From the NCBI GenBank assembly GCA_032209605.1, contig JASFXZ010000014.1:2810912-2874911 (forward strand): a stretch of DNA of 64,000 nt. The letters run 5' to 3'. The position numbers and the translations under genes were made by a program. The DNA is from Mactromeris polynyma (Eukaryota > Mollusca > Bivalvia > Venerida > Mactridae). This document shows, in pieces, positions 57,085-64,000 of this stretch (position 1 is its first letter; each line of letters begins with the position of its first letter). A model generated the notes under the pieces. It was given only the letters and a program-made list of their open reading frames with translations, was not told the origin of the DNA and made no database searches.

Positions 57085-60000
57085 TTTGCAACCTGTAACA
57101 CAGTAACAATGATATGACATGTGTAAAGTTTATTAACACCAGGCAACATTAACAGGTTTCACTTCACAGGAGCCTGTCCTGTTAGTCAAAAGAATCAGTT
57201 TTCAGGATCAAGATCAAATATAGGATCTTTCAGAATTTGTAAATCTTTTTACATACTGTAACAGATATGAACATTCTGCAAAAGTTTTGAGACATTAAAT
57301 TCAGGTGTCATGCTTATTAAGAAAAAGGTGGAAATTTATAAGTTATGACCGATTGTGGAAAATTGATCCTTATTTTATCTAGATCAGTTTCAGTCACGAG
57401 TATAATCAATTAATTTCTCAACATCATGGTGAAGTTTAGTATGATTTCACGATGTTAATTAGAATATGTTTATGTTTTTTGTGTGTATGTTTATGAGAAG
57501 TACTGGACAAAGTGTTCAATTGCTTCATGAAACAGGCAAATATTTTTATGGATTAAGTTGATCCAGATCAGTTGGTCCTTTGTGAACATGGGGCCAGTTG
57601 GTACTGAGCACTGGTGGAGGAAGACCCCATGCAGATACTCCATGCAGATGCAACCGACCTCCCTTAAGCTATCTTGACATGTTTGATGAAATGTAACACT
57701 GCATGTCTATGTAACGGCACATGTATTATTAAATTACCAAATTTCAGCGGAAATATAATTAAGACAATGATGAAAATAACATCAGTCTGGAAAAGGCTTC
57801 TTTCTTATTGAAAAAGTAAATAAAAAAAAATAAGTGTTCCTGTTTTTTCAGCAATTTTCCATTGTAAGCATTTGGTTTCAAGTTATTTTATATTCCACAT
57901 CAAATAAATTTTATTTAATTTACTTCATCCTTCTTGATGTTTTATTGAGTTTTAAAATGCATTGTTCAATTGTATAAAGAATTTGCATTCAGGTTTAACG
58001 TAATGCAACATAATGCCTGCATGCGCATTCTTTATTTCAATTTTGCTAAGTGATAAGGAATATTTATTTTATATAAAGTATGTAACCTTGAAAATTTAAC
58101 TTATAGATCAAAAGGATAAGTTACAAGAAACCAAAACCTATTTGTGCAAGTGATTTGTTTTGTTAATTTTACAGCGAATATCAAAAAGTGTCCGTTTCTC
58201 CCAAACAATCATCATTTTTCCCCAATTCTTTGTTCATTTTGCCCCCTCTGACTGAATTTCTTTTTATTAAGTCAGGTTTTTGTGTATTTAACATTTTATA
58301 AAAGGCCATGGCCTTGAATAGTTGCTCTTACATCACCACATACACCAAACACCAGCCACAGCTGAAAAGTTATTTTTATAAGCAAAAGAACCATTACCTA
58401 CGTATTTTCCCAAAATTGGTATTTATATTGCGCCTATTTTCCCAAATGAAAAGGCACAGTCAGTATAATTATTTTCCAAAAAAATCACTGTGTGTTTCTC
58501 TCACAGACGAAGGATTGCAATATGACATGCAAAAATAATTTAAATGCTGTGTTGAATGTTGGTTGAGATTTTAATTCAAGTATCTTTCAAAACTTAAATC
58601 TACCATAAAAATCCCAAATAATGATGATTTTACGATCAATTTCTGCATTCTATAAAGATAGATAGCCTTGAATTTTTTGAAAAATATTCTCAGTCATAAA
58701 TATGTCATTTTCTAACAATTTTTGTTTGTTTCCCAATACCGCAATACACGAGTCTGATAGAAGTATCTATCCTGTCATACAGGCCGAGTTAGTGCTAAAT
58801 ATAGCATAGGAAATACCTGTATCGGACTCATGCTTTGCCAACTAATTAAGAGAATTTAATATAATGCAGTGCTTGACACTTAAACTGACTACACATGGTA
58901 TAGAATTGTGCCAATATTCTTAATAACCAGCTGGGGTTGCTACGTAATTACAGTACATCTGTATGATGGCCAAAACCTGCCAAAATTATTTCTCAGTGTG
59001 TTTTGATAAAAAAGAGACTTATCAACCATTATTAACGTTTCAATAATTCTTAGCGTTGTAAGCGAAGTCAAACTGGAACAAATTAGTTAAATACAAAACT
59101 ACTCCCAGTCATGAATGTTAATTATCACTATTTTTGTTCATGTATTTATATTACAGAAATGATAACACAGTATGCCACTGCTTCAGGTTTAGCATTGCTA
59201 TTCAATACACCTCTCATTTAATAAAAACATCTTCAAGTTCACAAGAACTTAAATTTTGTCTGAAGTTGTTTTGAAGCCTTAATTGTGATTAATAGAATTA
59301 AACAAACAAAGTATGGCATAATTTGTTATGGTACATTTTCCATTTGAAGAGCAGGAGATTGTTTTAAGAATATATATACATTCTGAATGATGTCATAATT
59401 TAGTCTAAGCTTTATCTTGTTTCTTAATATTGGAATTGCTATAAAAAGACAAGGAGAAGTCCAATTTCAATACAATAAATGAAAGTTGAAAAAATATCCG
59501 TTAGAAATTGTAAAAACCTGAAAATGGACTTTTTGGTCAAATATTTTTGAATTGTGATTTTTTGCCAAGTGGACCTTTATACTGTCATTGCCATAATCAA
59601 TCATGTTAAATCACTGGACAGAAGAAGAAGCGTTTAGACTGGTGTTGAGGAATCTTTGATAATTCTATGTTGCAACAGTACCAAGAGAAAAAATGCTGAA
59701 TCCAAACAAAAACCACACTATAAAATATACTTTTACGATTTGTCACCATATATTTCTGCTGTTCATTGATTTTCACATTATCATTTATCAGCCCGAATAT
59801 CAGGATTTATTTTGGCTATTTTGGGAAGATGACCCACACCCTTCTAATTGGGAGTTTTTGGGTATTAAACTTAGAAATTGGGGAGAATGTCTAGAAATTG
59901 CAGCAACATTTTGGAATAAAAGTAAATGACGTAGTGATTAATTAAATCAACAATTGCTATTTTTATAAACTGCCTGTTAGAGAAAAGTCTCCAACTTTGT

Positions 60001-60470
60001 CACTTTTTGTCTATAACTCTAAATTGAACCAAAACTTTTCCTTCAGATTTATTGGAATTTTTACACTCAAATTGTAAAAATATATACCAGATACTTTATG
60101 GCATTGGGAATATAGCCGAATAACAGCTATAAAAACAGCTAAAAAAACCTGAATACAGATTTTTTTTAGAAAAAGAATTATGCTATATAAATGTGAAATG
60201 ACAGTATCCATCTAGAACATGTTGTGAATCTGCTCACAAGAGCCAGTATTTTAATATTTTTTAGGAAAAATGTCCCAAATATACTAAATAATAATATATA
60301 ATAATAGTTGTTATATAATATATGGAACACACTGACTTAAACTATAACGTTCATATACATGGGCCATTAATTGGCTCCAAAATAGTTTGATACTGGCCCC
60401 TAAGGATCTACTCCTGTAAAGAATTCAAAATAATATACACAATATTTTCCACAAAAGTTGAATAATAAAA
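57085..60470. other. Probable 5' intron of GILT and unassigned DNA
   Basis: No coding exon is seen. A ~95-bp inverted repeat lies at 58746-58840 (ACGAGTCTGATAGAAGTATC against GATACAGGTATTTCC read in reverse). An ORF at 59693-59929 has no motif. Confidence 0.45.
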
Positions 60471-60478
60471 TGCGTTAC

Positions 60479-60600
60479 CTTTTTACTGAAGATCTACAAA
60501 ATAATAACTTGCACAAATATCTTCACACACCACTGGTTACGAGTCTCTGTATTTCTATTGCGTAAAAGGCTGTAACTAAAGGCGATATCACAAAATTAAT
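60479..60600 (-). other. Candidate non-coding first exon of GILT
   Basis: On the - strand TTCAGTAAAAAG precedes a GTAACG donor at 60478. The GILT ATG exon has an acceptor 9 bases before the ATG and needs such a partner upstream. The left border and use are inferred only. Confidence 0.3.
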
Positions 60601-60721
60601 AGGCGTGCATTTCAATCAAAATGCTGATTTAAGATAACAAAACGACCCACACAGACAAGCGATATCTCCTCGAATAGATTTAAGCATCGTATGTTCTATA
60701 TGTAAACAAAGCGTGTCACAA

Positions 60722-60775
60722 GCACATGACCATGTTTTGATCATGTGACTGAGTCATGTGACATGGTCATGTGTT
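60722..60775. promoter_or_regulatory. Cluster of TCATGTG (M-box/E-box) motifs
   Basis: CACATGACCATG, TCATGTGAC, TCATGTGAC and CATGGTCATGTG fall within 55 bases and are symmetric. TCATGTG is the M-box core recognised by MiT/TFE bHLH-zip factors, which control lysosomal genes in animals. It lies about 240 bp upstream of the candidate first exon of the lysosomal GILT gene. Function inferred. Confidence 0.4.
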
Positions 60776-60960
60776 TCATCCCGTGATTAAGGAATGTTCA
60801 CCTTATGTTTCAAGTATGGGAACACATTCTATCAGTACAATATGCAATAAACAACATGTTTTCCTACATAGGCTAGACATCAGCAGAAACAACAGATAGA
60901 TCTAAAAATAATAATTTGACTGGTTACGAGACAGCCAGAGTGATTATTTTTTCTTTTTGC

Positions 60961-61400
60961 TAAGGGAAGTAACTGCTACAAAATGTGCTTACCTCCCTTG
61001 GCCATTCACCACTTGTACACAATTGTCCATTCTCCAGTTGCTATCCCTATCCCGCTAAATCCCGCATTTACAATATTTACCTCCCTTGTTCGGAATAGTC
61101 GACAACTTTGCTTTAAAGTTGATAGGGAATTTAATGTAAACGATGAATTGAAATAATCAGACATATAAAAACAACTCAGTATTCGTTATGCTCATGCCTA
61201 CCATGATGTGGGCAGATTGCTAAAAAAGTTGAAGAAAAAGTGGTTGTCACATGAAATTACTCTTGGTATTTTCTCAATTATCACATATTTGGGAATTACT
61301 TATGTGTACTAATCAGTTTTGCCTCTCAAAATGGCTGATGATTAAGAACAAGGGAGTGAACTATTGTAGGTATGGGAACTTCCAGAGACTGACTCGTCAT
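60961..61400 (+). repeat. Dispersed element, copy 2
   Basis: 61115-61400 matches 557-800. It is preceded by an inverted copy of the minisatellite core (CAATATTTACCTCCCTTGTT, 61072-61091) and a further CTTACCTCCCTTGG at 60988. Here the core flanks the unit in inverted orientation, whereas in copy 1 it is direct and amplified. Confidence 0.7.
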
Positions 61401-61762
61401 ACTCGTCCTTTAGCCTACAGACACATTTATACAGTTGCTAATTGTTGTAAAATTTCATTCATTCCATGTACTCACAATTGGTCTTCTGTCGATCTACGCT
61501 TGAATCTTTCAAACTGGCAGTTTGCCAAATCCCGTACAATTTGTTGCAGCAGTTTATGTTGTAACCGGAGTTTATTACTCTTATCTAAATATTTAATACT
61601 TTCAAAACTGTTTATCAAGTCTCACTGTTTTACTCTGAAGTCATAATGTCAATACTACTTTTTTGCACTGACTGCGCGTCTGTTAGTAACGCCACCATGC
61701 CTCCGGCAGTAAACAGTGAACGAAGATAGAAAGGTATGTATAGGTAGGTGGGTGGCTGGCCG

Positions 61763-61788
61763 AGTGGACGGACGGACGGACGGACGGC
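61763..61788. repeat. (ACGG)n microsatellite
   Basis: GGACGGACGGACGGACGGAC; about six units. Confidence 0.9.
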
Positions 61789-61865
61789 ATATGTAATTGG
61801 TCCAAGATTTTAAGGATAAGAAATTGCACCAATAAAGACAAAGAAAGACTGAGTAACACACAAAT

Positions 61866-62048
61866 AGTACAACCTCAATAAGAAGAACACCATTGTTTTT
61901 TACAGAAAATCCGTCTAAGTTGAGAATTGGTCAGATTATGGACTTCAAATAAGGAAGAAAACTAAAAACTGGTCCATACAATACGATCTAATTAACGAGG
62001 TGCTCGATCTTAATTTCGAGATGGTCTTTAAATGAGATTTTACTGTTC
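61866..62048. mobile_element. MITE family T, copy 5
   Basis: AGTACAACCTCAATAAGAAG at the left and GATGGTCTTTAAATGAGATT + TTACTGT at the right. Diverged inside but with the same ends. Confidence 0.75.
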
Positions 62049-62177
62049 TATCCCCCTTAACTCAACGTCAATGTGGGAAGTATAATTAAGATAATCCATA
62101 TGCGAATTGTTAGAAATTTATGAATGTATTAAGTGTTAAACATATGACCTCTGCTATGGGATTTACAACCTCTTCTC

Positions 62178-62350
62178 TAAGTGACGTCATTTCAAGAAAT
62201 CACAACATGTGATGTCACTATTTGCCATCAGGAAACAATCTCTACTCCATATGGTCACTTCGCAATCATATTGCCATAGGGGGCAAATATTGCTAACTGT
62301 CAGTACATGGTGACGTCACATGTGACGATTTCTGGAAATGACGTCATTTA
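62178..62350. repeat. Inverted repeat carrying several TGACGTCA (CRE) palindromes
   Basis: Left arm GTGACGTCATTTCAAGAAAT + CACAACATGTGATGTCAC pairs with right arm GGTGACGTCACATGTGACGA + TTTCTGGAAATGACGTCATT. Three full TGACGTCA and one TGATGTCAC occur in 170 bp. No ORF. Confidence 0.7.
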
Positions 62351-63690
62351 AATCGAAGAAGTTGGAAATCGTACAGCGGCGCTCATATTTGTCCCCCCCC
62401 ACCACCACAACGAACGACCCTCAATTGTTCTTCCCACTGTGCACTTTTTGTCCAATCATGAGTTCCATAGCCCGTATGTTTTGCAATTTTTGTTGCGCTG
62501 TCAAAAATAATCAAAATATGCTAAATTTATGAATTTTTACTATATTTTATCATATTAATTGGAATTTTGGAAGGATATTCTATTTGCCATGTGTATTTAA
62601 GTATTGAAAACTGCACTATTTTCTTCAATGCAGAAAGCTGTATTGCTGTAAATTGGTGTGTAGATTTGAAATCATTTGTGCATACTTAGGACAGTGCCCC
62701 TTGGGGTGCACCGTCCAAAAAGGTGTTTAAAATGGTACCGAACCCATATTGGGGTCCCGTAGTTAAACACCTCACACATGTAAGGCCAACATTCTGCAGA
62801 ATCATTATTGAGGTTTCGCCGTAGTTTATATAGAAAACACTATCACGAAGGATCTTTCTTTACATATGGTATACATGCATACATTTGCCCAAGTTGTGCA
62901 AGCATTGTTCAGATATTAATAAAAAAATGCAACATTTTCCGACATCTCGGTCGGCGACGGGTCGAGAGAGAGTTATCGGTCTTGTGTTTTACACCGTTAC
63001 ATTCGCTAAACCTGTTCATACTCCCACTCGTTCTTATACCTGTTACATTTGTGTACATTCATTGGGGAAGTATTTATGTTCCGTTCAGTTTTTTACGAAC
63101 ACTGATTTCTTTACCGTTTTATCAATTATCTGAATGTACTAAGTTAACAATTCACAGTTTTATGGAGGAACTTAACTTGTCAATGCGTGCATCGGATAAT
63201 TATTAACAAAGTGACGCTTTTGTAAGTGGTGTATTTCAGTTATTGAATACAAAATATCAATATACAACGAACGGTCTAAATACTAACCCGGCTTTGAGGT
63301 AAATCGACTTAACACAATAATATAAAATCTCTTGGTTTTCAAATCGTTTACTGTATTTGCAAGGCAAGTAGGTTAGTACGGTTACGAAGTTTTATGTATT
63401 GAAAGGTCAGGTATTCACCATTGCCAAACTGTAAGCTTAGTTTCTACAACAGTATAGTTTGTTTGGACTTTTAAATCTAGCTTTATTTGTCCCGCGGATT
63501 AAAATCGAATTAAGTATAGGAACGTCGATTCGTCGAAAATATGTCATTCATATTAAATTGTTCGTAGTGTTTATGTGGTGAAAGTGTACACGCCGAATCA
63601 TTACACGAGTGCATGTGAGGAATGCAGAGGTAAACTAGTTATACATCGAGAAATATTCGGGTGGAGTACGGTGAAATCGGATTTCTGTAT
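62351..63690. other. 5' flank of the acetylhydrolase-like gene
   Basis: No exon recognised. The ORFs at 62808-63206 have no motif and are judged chance. Confidence 0.4.
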
Positions 63691-63692
63691 AA

Positions 63693-64000
63693 ATGGAATC
63701 GGATATTGATATAACCCGATTTGTAAGAACTCTGAGTTTTTACAAAAGAATCAAGAACATCGCTGACCGACGGCCGGCATGTATCAATGTTCAGACAACG
63801 GACGAAGATGCCGACGATGATGCCGACGATGTATATGACGTCAAAGAGATAGATGTCGACGATGTTAGCACCGACGAAGATGCCGTCGGCAGTGAGCCAA
63901 ATGACGATAACGACAAAATCCGTCGGCATTTACCGCCGGGAAGCGGTCCGTATTCCGTCGGATGTGTTGATATCATGGATAATGAAAGCGAAGAAGGGTC
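63693..64000 (+). CDS. Platelet-activating-factor acetylhydrolase-like lipase, first exon, cut by window end
   Basis: ATG at 63693 (context AAATGG) opens a frame of 102 codons with no stop up to the window edge. LPPGSGPYSVGCVDIM at residues 80-95, followed by DNESEEG, matches the conserved entry of plasma and type-II PAF acetylhydrolases (GPYSVGC.D.M....G.F.RLYYP), alpha/beta-hydrolases that cleave oxidised or short-chain phospholipids. The catalytic GXSXG triad would lie beyond the window. Residues 36-76 are strongly acidic (TTDEDADDDADDVYDV, STDEDAVGSEPNDDND). No signal peptide is visible, so this form looks cytosolic unless another first exon exists. Confidence 0.8.
   Translation, partial: MESDIDITRFVRTLSFYKRIKNIADRRPACINVQTTDEDADDDADDVYDVKEIDVDDVSTDEDAVGSEPNDDNDKIRRHLPPGSGPYSVGCVDIMDNESEEG

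Noticed and set aside
62808..63206. Coding exon upstream of the acetylhydrolase start
   Set aside because: ORFs lack motifs, overlap in two frames and have no convincing splice link to 63693.
63639..63976. Antisense ORFs rich in Ser/Ile/Val at the right edge
   Set aside because: Shadows of the acidic GAT/GAC-rich acetylhydrolase exon on the other strand.

Overview
This window is AT-rich nuclear DNA of an animal. Its split genes, LINEs, Tc1/mariner-, pogo- and hAT-like relics, many short terminal-inverted-repeat (TIR) elements and long minisatellites point to a mollusc, most likely a bivalve. That placement is inference from repeat and gene style. No prokaryotic operon, CRISPR array or virus is visible.

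Four host loci can be read from the sequence. (1) A secreted PAN/apple-plus-kringle gene on the + strand runs from about 24.46 to 38.13 kb. It has a TATA/CCAAT promoter, a signal-peptide exon, four complete kringle exons all bounded by phase-1 introns, a truncated fifth kringle exon and a candidate terminal exon. (2) A four-exon, 251-aa, four-helix membrane protein of unrecognised family lies on the + strand at 43058-46611. (3) A complete seven-coding-exon GILT thiol reductase (260 aa) lies on the - strand at 51670-57083, with the CPDC active site and the full GILT signature. (4) The N-terminal exon of a platelet-activating-factor acetylhydrolase-like lipase starts at 63693 (+) and runs off the right edge.

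Between the genes the window is dominated by mobile and repeated DNA. 0-0.56 kb is a 57-bp minisatellite attached to a dispersed element that recurs at 61.07-61.4 kb. 1.88-4.9 kb is a 5'-truncated CR1/jockey-type LINE with an intact reverse transcriptase. 6.06-8.05 kb is a LINE tail whose RNase H is split by a repeat with three further copies in the window. 8.38-8.93 kb is a broken IS630/Tc1-like transposase. 11.81-12.76 kb is a TIR element packed with TTACGAG/TTACGGAT motifs. 14.08-14.70 kb is a 35-bp array carrying B-box-like motifs. 15.96-17.1 kb is a mariner relic whose catalytic segment became a 43/46-bp minisatellite. 17.7-24.1 kb and 38.0-39.7 kb share segmental duplications that bracket the kringle gene. 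25.8-32.0 kb holds two convergent L1/Tx1-like LINEs inside the first kringle-gene intron. 40.0-40.56 kb is a foldback element. 41.3-42.6 kb is an internally deleted LINE.

The kringle locus appears to be one survivor of a tandem gene duplication: its 3' flank and 5' flank sequences recur next to each other at 18.4-20.3 kb. The GILT gene is surrounded and interrupted by small TIR elements, and a cluster of TCATGTG motifs lies upstream of its candidate non-coding first exon.
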